Positions 40,987 through 49,686 are shown, counted from the first letter of the stretch. The stretch: 64,000 bases of DNA from a bacterium (GCA_017744355.1 JAGIBK010000003.1:366547-430546); one strand, 5' to 3'. Numbers and translations: made by a program. Notes: a model not told the origin generated them from the sequence alone.

Positions 40987-41841
40987 GTGACCAGCAAGCT
41001 CGAAGACCTGCTCTTGGCCAAGGTAGACACCTTGCCCCAGTTCCGCTTCTCCCCGATCCTCAACGAGGCGATGGAGTTGCTGGACGATCCTGACGCCAAC
41101 GTCGACGCGCTTGCCTCGGTCATCGCCAAGGACAAGCAGCTGGCCGGCCAGCTGATGAGCACGACGACGGAGCGCGCCCAGCGCTCCGTCCAGAACGTCC
41201 ACCAGGCCATCCGCCTGATGGGCCTCAACACGGTCAAGAACTTCATCTCGGCCACCACCGAGGCGGACGGCAAGACCAACGGGCTGGACCCCGCGACCTT
41301 CGAGATCATGCAGGGCCGGCTCTGGAAGCACTCTCAGCTGGTGGCCATCTGCTGCCAGCTGCTCGCCCAGGAGCTGGAGTACCCCAACCTGTCGCAGGCC
41401 TACGCGGCGGGTCTCTTCCACGACCTGGGCAAGGCGGTCCTCAACGCCTTCGCCTTTGAGGAAATCTCGGAGTCGATCAAGCTGACCCAGGCCAAGGCGG
41501 TCTCGACCGTCACCGCCGAGGACCACGCCCTCGGCTTCAACCACTCCTACTTCGGGGCCAAGGTGCTGGAGCGCTGGGGCCTGCCCCCCGCGCTGGTCGA
41601 GCCCGTCCGGCTGCACCATAAGCCGCTCGAGGCGCAGCTCAACAAGCGCCTGGTGCGGATCGTCCACCTGGCGGACGTGGCCGTGAACTGCCAGCAGACC
41701 AAGCTGCCCATCGGCATCTCGCTCTTCCCGGTGGACAAGACGGTGCTCGCCGAGTCGGGCGTCACCAAGGAGCGGCTCGCCGAGCTCGCTCAGCAGTCCG
41801 CCGACCTCTTCGCCAAGATCGAGGCCAAGAGCGCGGGCTAA
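40987..41841 (+). CDS. HDOD-domain signalling protein
   Basis: A 284-aa cytoplasmic protein of the HDOD family: LEDLLLAKVDTLPQFRFSPI, the helix AIRLMGLNTVKNFI, WKHSQLVAICCQLLAQELEY, and AAGLFHDLGKAVLNAF. The HD dipeptide survives at FHDLGK, as does a second His-rich site (VRLHHKPLEA), so residual metal binding is possible, though most HDOD proteins are non-enzymatic scaffolds in stress, motility or c-di-GMP pathways. AGGAGG precedes the GTG start by eight bases. It has its own promoter and ends next to an attC-like inverted repeat. Confidence 0.88.
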   Translation: MTSKLEDLLLAKVDTLPQFRFSPILNEAMELLDDPDANVDALASVIAKDKQLAGQLMSTTTERAQRSVQNVHQAIRLMGLNTVKNFISATTEADGKTNGLDPATFEIMQGRLWKHSQLVAICCQLLAQELEYPNLSQAYAAGLFHDLGKAVLNAFAFEEISESIKLTQAKAVSTVTAEDHALGFNHSYFGAKVLERWGLPPALVEPVRLHHKPLEAQLNKRLVRIVHLADVAVNCQQTKLPIGISLFPVDKTVLAESGVTKERLAELAQQSADLFAKIEAKSAG

Positions 41842-41842
41842 A

Positions 41843-41920
41843 GAGCACCTAACAAAACCAGGCATGTTACGGCCGCTGGCCGCCGTAGGCGGCTCGAAGG
41901 AACAGTTTTGTTAGGCGCTC
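41843..41920. repeat. 78-bp inverted repeat, attC-like ends or bidirectional terminator
   Basis: The outer arms GAGC-A-CCTAACAAAAC and GTTTTGTTAGG-C-GCTC pair over 16 positions with one mismatch. An inner GCCGCC-GTA-GGCGGC hairpin (41879-41893) sits in the middle. The ends read ACCTAAC and GTTAGGC, fitting the integron attC consensus RYYYAAC...GTTRRRY. However, the AAAAC/GTTTT spacers are also complementary, unlike classic attC sites, and no integrase gene is in the window. It separates two convergent genes, so a shared terminator is the plain explanation. Confidence 0.6.
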
Positions 41921-41923
41921 CCC

Positions 41924-42142
41924 CTACATCCCGAAATAACGTCCGATCATCGTCTCGGCCTGCGCGAGCAACACGCGCAGGCCGAGCACGTCTTCGGTGC
42001 TCAGGCGCTCGTCGTGCGCTTCGAGGTAGGCAAAGGCCTCGTCGGTGCGCTGTACGAGCTGCTGCTGCTCGTGGTAGCCCTGATTGATCGCATCGACCAG
42101 GGCGTCGTACATCTCGCGGTAGGTCCAATCCAGGTAACTCAT
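41924..42142 (-). CDS. Small acidic helical protein
   Basis: A 72-aa protein (MSYLDWTYREMYDALVDAIN start) predicted as two or three helices, with many Gln, Glu and Tyr and no cysteine. Its ATG overlaps the stop of the upstream hydrolase by one base (TGATG), so it is translationally coupled. A TTG one codon earlier could also start it. No family recognised; the coupling suggests a small partner for the hydrolase, which is inference. Confidence 0.6.
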   Translation of the reverse strand: MSYLDWTYREMYDALVDAINQGYHEQQQLVQRTDEAFAYLEAHDERLSTEDVLGLRVLLAQAETMIGRYFGM

Positions 42143-42894
42143 CAATCCCTCGGCAAAGTTTCAAGAAAGTCGGCGATCGCGCCGTTCACGGCGCCTGGGC
42201 GTTCGAGCATCGGCACGTGGCCCGCCTCGGGGATCCAGCGCAGCTGCGCGCCCGGGATGCCCCGCTGGAAGGCCTCGGCGTAGGGCGGGGGGATGACCCG
42301 GTCTTGCTCACCCCACACCACGAGGGTCGGCACGCGGATCTCGCCCAGCCGCGCCTGAAGGTCGGTGCGCAGGGGGGTCGCCGTCAGCCGCCGCATGGTC
42401 GCGTACCAGGCCGGGACCTCGCCCGTCGCGGCGCGCGCGAGGGTCGGCGACGGCCGATAGAAGAGAGCCTGCATGAAGGCCGAAACGTCGACCTCGGCGG
42501 GCGAGAGGATGGGGTGGCCTTCGAGCTTCAGGCCCGAGGCGTCGACCAGCACCAGGGCCCCCACTCGGTCGGGATGGTCCAGGGCCAACTGGAGCGCGAC
42601 CCGGCCCCCCATGGAGGTGCCGACGACCACCGGCCGCTCCCAGCCTGCAAGCGCCATCCACTCGGCCACGAAGGAGGCGTAGTCGTCCACCGACTCCACC
42701 CCGGGTGCCAGCTCCGAATCGCCGTAGCCCGGCAAGTCGATGGCGATCGCCGTGTGGGTCTGGCCGAAGCGGCGCAGCTGGTTGAACCAGGTCTTGCCGC
42801 TGCCGCCGGTACCGTGAATGAAGAGAAGAGGAGCCCCCTCGCCCCGCACGTAAGCGTGGAGCCGTGCGCCTTTCAGGTTGAACGCTTGTTCCAT
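42142..42894 (-). CDS. Alpha/beta-fold hydrolase
   Basis: A 250-aa serine hydrolase. The oxyanion region is LLFIHGTGGSGKTWFNQL, the nucleophile elbow is VVGTSMGGRVAL (GxSxG), the acid is the Asp in VVWGEQDRVIPP and the base is His in PEAGHVPMLERP. A cap domain (residues about 125-180) covers the site. It resembles MhpC/PHB-depolymerase-like esterases and haloperoxidase-like lipases; the substrate is not predictable. It is the first gene of a pair with the 72-aa protein and diverges from the PHP gene across 30 bases. Confidence 0.88.
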   Translation of the reverse strand: MEQAFNLKGARLHAYVRGEGAPLLFIHGTGGSGKTWFNQLRRFGQTHTAIAIDLPGYGDSELAPGVESVDDYASFVAEWMALAGWERPVVVGTSMGGRVALQLALDHPDRVGALVLVDASGLKLEGHPILSPAEVDVSAFMQALFYRPSPTLARAATGEVPAWYATMRRLTATPLRTDLQARLGEIRVPTLVVWGEQDRVIPPPYAEAFQRGIPGAQLRWIPEAGHVPMLERPGAVNGAIADFLETLPRD

Positions 42895-42924
42895 GCTACC
42901 ATTACACCACGGAAAGGAGGCCCC

Positions 42925-43740
42925 ATGCGCGGACCCATCACCGACTACCACGTCCACGTCGAGCGCGGCCCCTACACCCTCGAATGGCTGGAGCGCTTCG
43001 TCGACCAGGCCAAGCGCGCGGGCGTCACCGAGCTCGGCATCTCCGAGCACGCCTACCGCTTCACCCAGACCCGGCCCCTGCTCTCCAACCCCTGGGTCGA
43101 GAAGCGCAAGACCGAGGACCTGGACGAGTACCTAGGCCTCCTGCTCGACGCCCGCAAGAAGGGCATCGCCCTCAAGATCGGCATCGAGATGGACTTCATG
43201 CCCGAGAACGCCGAGCGGATGAAGGACTTTCTGGCCGCCTACCCCTTCGACTACGCCATCGGCTCGGTCCACTGGCTCGGCGGCTTCGGCTTCGACCTGG
43301 ACGAGATGCGCGACCAGTGGGAGCAAAACCGGGTCGAAGAGGTCTACGAGACCTACTTCTCGGTGCTCGAACAGCTCATCGCCTCGCGCTGCGTGGACAT
43401 CATCGGCCATGCGGACGTGATCAAGGTCTTCGGCTTCAAGGCCCCCGAGGTCGCCGCGCGCTGGTACGAGCGCCTCACCCCCATGATCAAGGCCTCGGGG
43501 CTCGCCGTCGAGGTCAGCACCGCGGGCTGGCGCAAGCCGGTCAACGAGCTCTACCCCGCTCCCGAGTGGCTCGCTAGGCTAGTGGCGGCAGATGTCCCCC
43601 TGGTGCTCTCGTCCGACGCCCACCGTCCCGAGGACGTGGGGTCCTTCTATCCCCAGGCCCTCGACCTGTTGCGGGCCCTCGGCCTCAAGGGCCTTGCGAC
43701 GTTCACCGGCCGGAAAATGAGCAATTACGTCACATCGTAA
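42925..43740 (+). CDS. PHP-domain phosphatase, histidinol-phosphatase-like
   Basis: A 271-aa metal-dependent phosphoesterase of the PHP superfamily. All metal-binding segments are visible: DYHVHVERG, GISEHAYRF, IGIEMDFMP, IGSVHWLGG, IIGHADVIK, and the C-terminal SSDAHRPEDVGS. The size and the SEHAYRF/IGSVHW pattern match HisJ-type histidinol-phosphatases (histidine biosynthesis, histidinol phosphate to histidinol), but no other his gene is near, so other phosphoesters are possible. AAAGGAGG precedes the ATG by about five bases. Confidence 0.85.
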   Translation: MRGPITDYHVHVERGPYTLEWLERFVDQAKRAGVTELGISEHAYRFTQTRPLLSNPWVEKRKTEDLDEYLGLLLDARKKGIALKIGIEMDFMPENAERMKDFLAAYPFDYAIGSVHWLGGFGFDLDEMRDQWEQNRVEEVYETYFSVLEQLIASRCVDIIGHADVIKVFGFKAPEVAARWYERLTPMIKASGLAVEVSTAGWRKPVNELYPAPEWLARLVAADVPLVLSSDAHRPEDVGSFYPQALDLLRALGLKGLATFTGRKMSNYVTS

Positions 43741-43819
43741 CCGCTCACCCGTTTTAAAATTCGGACAAACGGTGCATGTTAGCCTCGGAGTCACCCTCTT
43801 GGCCACCGAGGTATTGCGC

Positions 43820-43987
43820 GTGACGATCATTCCGACCCTCAACTTCGACAACCCGGACTTCAATTCGCTGCGCCAGCAAGCCTGGCAGGCGGTCGGCAGC
43901 GAGACGGGCGCCGACTACGACTCGTTCGCCCTGGGCTTCAACACGGCCCTGACCTCGATCCTGAGCTCGTTGGCAAGCCCCGAGTAG
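43820..43987 (+). CDS. Tiny conserved protein, first of a tandem paralogous pair
   Basis: A 55-aa protein from a GTG with GAGG eight bases upstream. It is about 60% identical to the 58-aa protein 226 bases downstream. Shared residues include IIP-x-L, NPDF, QAWQAVG, GADYDSF, LGF and TA-x-TS-x-L-x-SLA. The acidic/aromatic centre GADYDSF and the amphipathic C-terminal helix are best conserved. There is no signal peptide or cysteine. Conservation between the copies at residue level, with divergence at synonymous positions, argues that both are real genes. Function unknown. Confidence 0.7.
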   Translation: MTIIPTLNFDNPDFNSLRQQAWQAVGSETGADYDSFALGFNTALTSILSSLASPE

Positions 43988-44072
43988 GCCTGAGCGCGAG
44001 GCGTCACCTGCTTCTGCGGTGACGGCCCGCGCCGCGTCTGGTACCATGGAAGACGAATACCATTCAAGCGCG

Positions 44073-44105
44073 ATCCCGCGCCGGGAGCTCATCCCGGCGC
44101 GGGAT
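44073..44105 (+). terminator. Terminator between the two tiny genes
   Basis: A perfect 14-bp stem (ATCCCGCGCCGGGA and complement) with a 5-base loop, then TTCTC. The two small paralogues therefore have separate transcripts. Confidence 0.75.
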
Positions 44106-44180
44106 TTCTCGCAAAAACAGCAAGCAATCAAGCGTTCAGCAAGGTGATCGTAATCTTCCCGCAACAATTAATGCGGTAAG

Positions 44181-44200
44181 CTAGGGGGGTAGCCCCCTAG
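44181..44200 (+). promoter_or_regulatory. Hairpin just before the ribosome site of the second tiny gene
   Basis: CTAGGGGG-GTAG-CCCCCTAG forms a perfect 8-bp stem ending two bases before the AGAGG ribosome site. It could modulate translation of the 58-aa protein. Confidence 0.45.
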
Positions 44201-44212
44201 CCAGAGGTGCCA

Positions 44213-44389
44213 ATGCCCATGATCATTCCCCTCCTCGACCTCGAGAACCCCGACTTCAAGGGATTGGTTCGCCAAGCGTGGCAGGCGGTCGGCCATCAGA
44301 GTGGCGCCGACTACGACTCCTTCACCCTGGGCTTCCAGACCGCCATCACCTCGATGCTGGGGTCCCTGGCTGCCCCGACTAATCCTTGA
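44213..44389 (+). CDS. Tiny conserved protein, second of a tandem paralogous pair
   Basis: A 58-aa paralogue of the protein at 43820-43987: MPMIIPLLDLENPDF, then QAWQAVG, GADYDSFTLGF and TAITSMLGSLAAP. The ATG at 44213 has AGAGG five bases upstream; in-frame starts at 44207 and 44219 are less well placed. A GC-rich hairpin precedes the ribosome site. Its 3' end overlaps the convergent acyltransferase gene by 11 bases. Function unknown. Confidence 0.7.
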   Translation: MPMIIPLLDLENPDFKGLVRQAWQAVGHQSGADYDSFTLGFQTAITSMLGSLAAPTNP

Positions 44390-45080
44390 AGTTGGCGCAG
44401 ACGGCCTCGCGAACCTTCGCGACCAGGTCGTCCAGGGTCTCGCGGGTGTAGCCTTCGGTCGCGATCGCCTCGCCGAAGACCAGCTCGATCTCGCCGGGCT
44501 GCAGGCGCCAGTCCCCGTTGCGCAAGAGCTGATAGGCGCCGTTGAAGGTGAAGGGCACGATGTCCGCCCCGGCGCCGAGCGCCATGTGGAAGCCCCCTTT
44601 CTTGAAGGGACCGATCCGACCGTCCTTGGTCCGGGTGCCCTCGGGCAGGATGACGATCGAGGTGCCCTGCTTGAGACGATCGGTCGCCTCCGCGATGGTG
44701 GCCCGCGCCGCCTCGGGGTCCTCCCGGTCGATGGGGATGTTGCCCCAGGCCCGCGACGCGGGGCCGTAGAGCGGCAGGCGCTGATTCTCCCGCTTCTCGA
44801 TCCCCACCATGTGGTGCGGGATCGCCACCACCAGGATGAACGGATCGAGCAGATTCTGGTGATTGCCCATGAAGACGTGGGCGCGCGACCAGTCCACCCG
44901 CTCGGCCCCGAGCACCCGGATGCGAATCCCGCACAAGAAGAAGGCCGAGCGCGCAGCGGCCTGGACCACCCGCAGCCCGATGGCAGGGTTGATGGGGAGC
45001 GTCACCAAGAGGACGGGGACGGCCACGAGCAAGTGTAAGACCCAGACAAGCCAGGCGTAGAGCGAAAAGAGCGTCTTCAT
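44379..45080 (-). CDS. plsC: 1-acyl-sn-glycerol-3-phosphate acyltransferase
   Basis: A 233-aa membrane-associated acyltransferase that makes phosphatidic acid from lysophosphatidate. The N-terminal hydrophobic region (LVWVLHLLVAVPVLLVTLPI) anchors it. The catalytic NHxxxxD motif is MGNHQNLLDPFIL, and further motifs GNIPIDREDPEAA, ILPEGTRTKDG and FTFNGAYQLL follow the PlsC order. ATG 45080 is used; an upstream ATG at 45092 is possible. It is monocistronic. Confidence 0.92.
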   Translation of the reverse strand: MKTLFSLYAWLVWVLHLLVAVPVLLVTLPINPAIGLRVVQAAARSAFFLCGIRIRVLGAERVDWSRAHVFMGNHQNLLDPFILVVAIPHHMVGIEKRENQRLPLYGPASRAWGNIPIDREDPEAARATIAEATDRLKQGTSIVILPEGTRTKDGRIGPFKKGGFHMALGAGADIVPFTFNGAYQLLRNGDWRLQPGEIELVFGEAIATEGYTRETLDDLVAKVREAVCANFKD

Positions 45081-45134
45081 AACCCGTCTCATGCCCGCAG
45101 GCGCTGAGGGACAAACTCTTGGTCCCAAGCTTGC

Positions 45135-45163
45135 TTGCTCCCTCTATCCGAGCGAGGGATAAT
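45135..45163 (+). promoter_or_regulatory. Promoter of the O-methyltransferase gene
   Basis: TTGCTC (45135-45140), a 17-base spacer and GATAAT (45158-45163), 31 bases before the ATG. Confidence 0.6.
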
Positions 45164-45194
45164 GCAGCGGATCCGCTCGCGTGAAGGAGATGCC

Positions 45195-45857
45195 ATGACG
45201 CTCAAAGAAGTCCAGGTGACCAGCCGGCTGCACGACTACATGATCGCCAACTCGCTGCGCGAGCCCGAGGTGCTGCGCCGCCTGCGCGAGGAGACCGCCC
45301 GCCACCCCCGCGCCCAGATGCAGATTGCGGCCATGCAAGGCCAGTTCATGCGGCTGCTCATCAAGCTGCTGGGCGCCAAGAAGACCCTCGAAGTCGGTGT
45401 CTTCACCGGCTACAGCTCGCTCTCGGTCGCCCTCGCCCTGCCCGAGGACGGCCGCATCGTCGCCTGCGACGTCTCGGAGGAGTACACCGCCATGGCCCGG
45501 CGCTACTGGGTCGAGGCGGGCGTCGCCTCCAAGATCGACCTGCGCATCGCCCCGGCCCTTGAGACCCTGGATGGCCTCATCGCAGCCGGCGAGGCGGGCA
45601 CCTTCGACTTCGCCTTCATCGACGCCGACAAGGAAAACTACCAGGGCTACTACGAGCGCTCGCTCACCCTCTTGCGGCCCGGTGGCCTGATCGCCATCGA
45701 CAACGTGCTCTGGTCGGGCTCGGTGGCGGATCCCAACGACCACGACGCAAGCACCGAGGCCATCCGCGCCATCAATCGCTTCGTCCACCACGACGAGCGC
45801 GTGGACATGAGCATGCTGCCGGTGGCCGACGGGCTGACGCTCGCCCGTAAGCGCTAG
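45195..45857 (+). CDS. Class I O-methyltransferase (caffeoyl-CoA/catechol OMT-like)
   Basis: A 220-aa SAM-dependent enzyme of the Methyltransf_3 family. The SAM motif is LEVGVFTGYSSLSVALALPE, followed by IVACDVSEEY, the metal-binding FAFIDADKENYQGYYE, and IAIDNVLWSGSVADPNDHD. Asp residues of the FIDADK and DN motifs bind the divalent metal that positions a catechol-like substrate. The real substrate is unknown. AAGGAGA stands five bases before the ATG. It ends at a terminator shared with the convergent acetyltransferase gene. Confidence 0.92.
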   Translation: MTLKEVQVTSRLHDYMIANSLREPEVLRRLREETARHPRAQMQIAAMQGQFMRLLIKLLGAKKTLEVGVFTGYSSLSVALALPEDGRIVACDVSEEYTAMARRYWVEAGVASKIDLRIAPALETLDGLIAAGEAGTFDFAFIDADKENYQGYYERSLTLLRPGGLIAIDNVLWSGSVADPNDHDASTEAIRAINRFVHHDERVDMSMLPVADGLTLARKR

Positions 45858-45869
45858 GCGATGCCTTCT

Positions 45870-45897
45870 CCCGTCGCGCTTAAAAAAGCGCGACGGG
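45870..45897. terminator. Bidirectional terminator overlapping an acetyltransferase stop
   Basis: CCCGTCGCGCTT-AAAA-AAGCGCGACGGG, a perfect 12-bp stem. The stop codon of the minus-strand acetyltransferase (45880-45882) lies inside it. Confidence 0.75.
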
Positions 45898-46371
45898 CTC
45901 CCCGGCGGCAAGGCGGCTCAGCTTGTCGCCGGTCACGCGGTAGACGGTCCACTCGTCCATGGCCTTGGCGCCCTGGGCCTTGTAGAACTGGATGGACGGC
46001 TCGTTCCAATCCAGCACGCTCCACTCCAGGCGGCCGCAGTCCCGCTCCACCGTGAGCTGCGCGAGACGGACCAACAGGGCCTTACCGATCCCCTTGCCCC
46101 GGAACGTGGGCTTCACGAACAGGTCTTCCAGGTAGATGCCGGGCTTGGCCAAGAAGGTCGAGTAGTTGTGGAAGAAGAGGGCGAAGCCCGCAAGCTCGCC
46201 GTCTTCCTCGGCCATCAGGACCTCGACGTAGGGGCGATCGCCGAACAGGTGCGCGTGCAGGCGCTCCTCGTTGGCCTCCACCTCGTGAAGCAGCTGCTCG
46301 TAGTCGGCCAGGTCCTTGATGAGGCCGAGAATGGCGGGCACGTCCTCAGGGGTAGCGAAGCGAATGGTCAT
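45880..46371 (-). CDS. GNAT N-acetyltransferase, diamine/spermidine type
   Basis: A 163-aa acetyl-CoA-dependent transferase. FATPEDVPAILGLIKDLADYEQ opens the fold, and the region FALFFHNYSTFLAKPGIYLE followed by LFVKPTFRGKGIGKALL (acetyl-CoA pyrophosphate loop RGKGIG) and EWSVLDWNEPSIQFYKAQGA matches spermidine/spermine- and diamine-acetyltransferases. It may also act on thialysine or other small amines. It is coupled to the upstream RimJ-like gene by an ATGA overlap. Confidence 0.88.
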   Translation of the reverse strand: MTIRFATPEDVPAILGLIKDLADYEQLLHEVEANEERLHAHLFGDRPYVEVLMAEEDGELAGFALFFHNYSTFLAKPGIYLEDLFVKPTFRGKGIGKALLVRLAQLTVERDCGRLEWSVLDWNEPSIQFYKAQGAKAMDEWTVYRVTGDKLSRLAAGEPVALF

Positions 46372-46940
46372 GGGATGGGTCTCCAGTGGGGATGGGTCAA
46401 GCTCGTGAGGATGTGGTCCTCCCAGCGACCGTTGATCTGCAGGTAGTCGCGTGCCACGCCTTCGGTCACGAAGCCGAGGCGCTTCAAGAGGTTGCCGCTG
46501 CGCTGGTTGCGCGGCATGTAGTTGGCCTGGATCCGATGCAGGTTCAGGGTCTCGAACACGTAGGCGATCGCCACCTCCAGGGCCTCGGCCATGTAGCCGT
46601 GGCCCTGGGCTTCTGCTGCAAGCGCATAACCCAGGTTGCACATCTGAGCGACCCCGCGCTGAATGGCCGTGAAGTTGACGCTCCCGATGACCTGAGACGG
46701 GCGATCTCGCAGGAACACGAAGAGGCGCAGGGATTGCCCCGCTTCGAACTCCTCCTGGTTTCGCCGCACCTGGTCGACCCAGCGCGCAGGCGTATAGAAG
46801 TCAGCGGAACGTGCAGGCTCGTAGGGCGACAGGTGCGCGCGGTTCTCCTCGAAGAAAGCGAGAATCGCCGGGACGTCCGCGGGCGCGGCGAGCCGCAACA
46901 CGAGGCGAGAGGCCCCAAGGCTCAAGGATGGATCAGACAT
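46368..46940 (-). CDS. RimJ/RimL-type GNAT acetyltransferase
   Basis: A 190-aa GNAT protein beginning with ASRLVLRLAAPADVPAI. The Y-x-P-x-R-like PYEPARSADFYT, IGSVNFTAIQRGV, NLGYALAAEAQGHGYMAEAL (acetyl-CoA loop QGHGYM) and HRIQANYMPRNQRSGNLLKR with GFVTEGVARDYLQINGRW are typical of ribosomal-protein-alanine N-acetyltransferases. Family members also modify other proteins or antibiotics, so the ribosomal target is a default inference. It is the first gene of a two-gene unit. Confidence 0.87.
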   Translation of the reverse strand: MSDPSLSLGASRLVLRLAAPADVPAILAFFEENRAHLSPYEPARSADFYTPARWVDQVRRNQEEFEAGQSLRLFVFLRDRPSQVIGSVNFTAIQRGVAQMCNLGYALAAEAQGHGYMAEALEVAIAYVFETLNLHRIQANYMPRNQRSGNLLKRLGFVTEGVARDYLQINGRWEDHILTSLTHPHWRPIP

Positions 46941-46999
46941 GCCCTCAATCTTACACCGGCTCCTGGGCGACGCACGTATCGCAGGTCCCTAACTAGGCC

Positions 47000-47005
47000 T
47001 ATAAT
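47000..47005 (+). promoter_or_regulatory. acnB: -10 box of acnB
   Basis: Perfect TATAAT in GGCCTATAATGGGG, 73 bases before the ATG; no convincing -35. Confidence 0.6.
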
Positions 47006-47077
47006 GGGGATAGCAGGCTCCGCAACACGAGGAGCCCGGTGAACCCTCCAGCATTCCTTAGGACAAGAGGTCGCTAA

Positions 47078-49672
47078 ATGCTCGAATCATACCGTCAGCA
47101 CGTCGCCGAGCGTGCCGCCCTGGGGATCCCCCCCCTGCCCCTGACCGCGCAGCAGACCACCGAGCTGGTCGCCCTGCTCCAGAGCCCGCCCCAAGGCGAG
47201 GAAGCTTTCCTCGTCGAGCTGCTGACCTACCGCGTCCCGGCCGGGGTGGACGACGCAGCCAAGGTCAAGGCCGAGTTCCTGGCCAACCTCGCTCGCGGCA
47301 CCGCCAGCTGCGGCCTCGTCTCCCGGGAAAAGGCCATCGAGCTGCTGGGCACCATGCTGGGCGGCTTCAACGTCCTGCCGCTGATCGAAGCCCTCGACGG
47401 CCCCCACGCCGCCACCGCCGCTGAGGCGCTCAAGAAGACCCTCCTGGTCTTCGACTACTTCCACGACGTCAAGGAGCTGGCCGACAAGGGGAACCCCCAT
47501 GCCAAGGCGGTCATCCAGAGCTGGGCCGACGGCGAGTGGTTCACCTCGCGCCCGGAGGTCCCGACCTCGCTCAAGCTGACCGTCTTCAAGGTGACCGGCG
47601 AGACCAACACCGACGACCTCTCGCCCGCTCCGGACGCCTGGTCGCGCCCCGACATCCCCCTGCACGCCCTGGCGATGCTCAAGAACCCCCGTGCGGGCAT
47701 CGAGCCGGACGAGACCGGCGCCCGCGGCCCCATCAAGCAGCTGGAGGCCCTGAAGGCCAAGGGCAACCTCGTCGCCTACGTCGGGGATGTGGTGGGCACC
47801 GGTTCGAGCCGCAAGTCCGCCACCAACTCGGTGCTCTGGTTCACGGGCGAGGACATCCCCTTCGTTCCCAACAAGCGCTTCGGTGGCGTCTGCATCGGCG
47901 GCAAGATCGCGCCCATCTTCTTCAACACGATGGAAGACGCGGGGGCCCTGCCCATCGAGATTGACGTCGCCCAGATGGAAATGGGCGATGAAATCGAGCT
48001 GCGGGTCGACCACGCCGCCGCCAAGGTCACGGCGCTGAAGAACGGGGCCGTGATCGCCGAGAGCCAGCTCAAGACCCCGGTCATCCTCGACGAGGTCCGC
48101 GCGGGCGGCCGCATCAACCTGATCATCGGTCGCGGCCTCACGGCCAAGGCCCGCGAGGCCCTCGGCCTTGCGCCCTCCACCCTCTTCCGCCTGCCGCAGA
48201 GCCCGGCGGACTCCGGCAAGGCCTACACCCTCGCCCAGAAGATCGTGGGCCGGGCCTGCGGCCTGCCCGAGGGCAAGGGCATCCTTCCCGGCACCTACTG
48301 CGAGCCCAAGATGACCACCGTGGGCTCCCAGGACACCACCGGCCCCATGACGCGCGACGAGCTCAAGGACCTGGCCTGCCTCGGCTTCTCGGCCGACCTC
48401 GTCATGCAGTCCTTCTGCCACACCGCGGCCTACCCCAAGCTGGTGGACGTGAAGACGCACCGCGAGTTGCCCACCTTCATCACCCAGCGCTTCGGCGTCT
48501 CGCTGCGGCCCGGTGACGGGGTCATCCACTCGTGGCTCAACCGCCTCTTGCTGCCCGACACGGTGGGCACCGGCGGCGACTCGCACACCCGCTTCCCCAT
48601 CGGCGTTTCCTTCCCGGCAGGCTCGGGCCTGGTCGCCTTCGCTGCCGCCACCGGCGTCATGCCGCTGGACATGCCCGAGTCGGTGCTCGTGCGCTTCAAG
48701 GGGCAGATGCAGCCCGGCGTCACCCTGCGCGATCTTGTGAATGCCATCCCCTACTACGCCATCAAGAAGGGTCTCTTGACCGTCGAGAAGAAGGGCAAGA
48801 TCAACGTCTTCTCGGGCCGGATCCTCGAAATCGAAGGGCTTCCCGACCTCAAGGTGGAGCAGGCCTTCGAGCTGTCAGACGCCTCGGCCGAGCGCTCGGC
48901 GGCGGCCTGCGTGGTCGCGCTCAACCCCGAGCCCATCACCGAGTACATGCGCTCGAACATCACCCTGATGAAGTGGATGATCGCCAACGACTACGAGGAT
49001 GCCCGCACCCTGCGCCGCCGCATCAAGGCGATGGAGGAATGGATCGCGGATCCCAAGCTCCTCAAGGCCGACAGCGACGCCGAGTACGCGGCCGTGATCG
49101 AGATCGACATGAACGAGATCACTGAGCCGATCGTCGCCTGCCCCAACGATCCGGACGACGTGAAGCTGCTGTCAGAGGTGGCCGGCGACAAGATCGACGA
49201 GGTCTTCATCGGCTCGTGCATGACCAACATCGGGCACTTCCGCGCCGCCGGCAAGGTGCTCGACGGCAAGAGCGACATCCCGACCCGGTTGTGGATCGCC
49301 CCGCCCACCAAGATGGACGCCATGATCCTCAACGAAGAAGGCTACTACTCGGTGCTCGGCAAGTCCGGGGCCCGCATGGAGACGCCCGGCTGCTCCCTGT
49401 GCATGGGCAACCAGGCGCAGATCAAGCGCGGTAGCACCGCCATGTCGACCTCGACCCGCAACTTCCCGAACCGGCTTGGGATCGACACCCGGGTCTACCT
49501 CGGCTCGGCGGAGCTTGCGGCGGTTTGCGCGCTGCTGGGCAAGATCCCCACTCCGAGCGAGTACCACGAGCAGGTCCAGGCGGTGAACGCCAAGGCCTCC
49601 GAGATCTATCGCTACATGAACTTCGACCAGATCGCGGAGTTCCGGGACGTGGCGGCGACCGTCTCGGTCTAG
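47078..49672 (+). CDS. acnB: Aconitate hydratase B
   Basis: An 864-aa bifunctional-type aconitase (citrate/isocitrate, and in some bacteria 2-methylisocitrate). The AcnB domain order is clear: an N-terminal HEAT-like domain (residues 1-150, [20 protein letters not shown]), the swivelling domain moved to the N-terminal side ([36 protein letters not shown]), then the Fe-S domains with [15 protein letters not shown] and [17 protein letters not shown]. Proteobacterial AcnB can also bind mRNA through the HEAT domain when iron-free. It is monocistronic. The gene contains no HIP1 octamer, unlike most of the window. Confidence 0.96.
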   Translation: MLESYRQHVAERAALGIPPLPLTAQQTTELVALLQSPPQGEEAFLVELLTYRVPAGVDDAAKVKAEFLANLARGTASCGLVSREKAIELLGTMLGGFNVLPLIEALDGPHAATAAEALKKTLLVFDYFHDVKELADKGNPHAKAVIQSWADGEWFTSRPEVPTSLKLTVFKVTGETNTDDLSPAPDAWSRPDIPLHALAMLKNPRAGIEPDETGARGPIKQLEALKAKGNLVAYVGDVVGTGSSRKSATNSVLWFTGEDIPFVPNKRFGGVCIGGKIAPIFFNTMEDAGALPIEIDVAQMEMGDEIELRVDHAAAKVTALKNGAVIAESQLKTPVILDEVRAGGRINLIIGRGLTAKAREALGLAPSTLFRLPQSPADSGKAYTLAQKIVGRACGLPEGKGILPGTYCEPKMTTVGSQDTTGPMTRDELKDLACLGFSADLVMQSFCHTAAYPKLVDVKTHRELPTFITQRFGVSLRPGDGVIHSWLNRLLLPDTVGTGGDSHTRFPIGVSFPAGSGLVAFAAATGVMPLDMPESVLVRFKGQMQPGVTLRDLVNAIPYYAIKKGLLTVEKKGKINVFSGRILEIEGLPDLKVEQAFELSDASAERSAAACVVALNPEPITEYMRSNITLMKWMIANDYEDARTLRRRIKAMEEWIADPKLLKADSDAEYAAVIEIDMNEITEPIVACPNDPDDVKLLSEVAGDKIDEVFIGSCMTNIGHFRAAGKVLDGKSDIPTRLWIAPPTKMDAMILNEEGYYSVLGKSGARMETPGCSLCMGNQAQIKRGSTAMSTSTRNFPNRLGIDTRVYLGSAELAAVCALLGKIPTPSEYHEQVQAVNAKASEIYRYMNFDQIAEFRDVAATVSV

Positions 49673-49686
49673 GCCCCGTTCCTCAG

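Noticed and set aside
41843..41920. Firm call of an integron cassette
   Set aside because: Only the end consensus fits; the spacers are base-paired, no integrase or second attC is present, and a terminator is expected here anyway.
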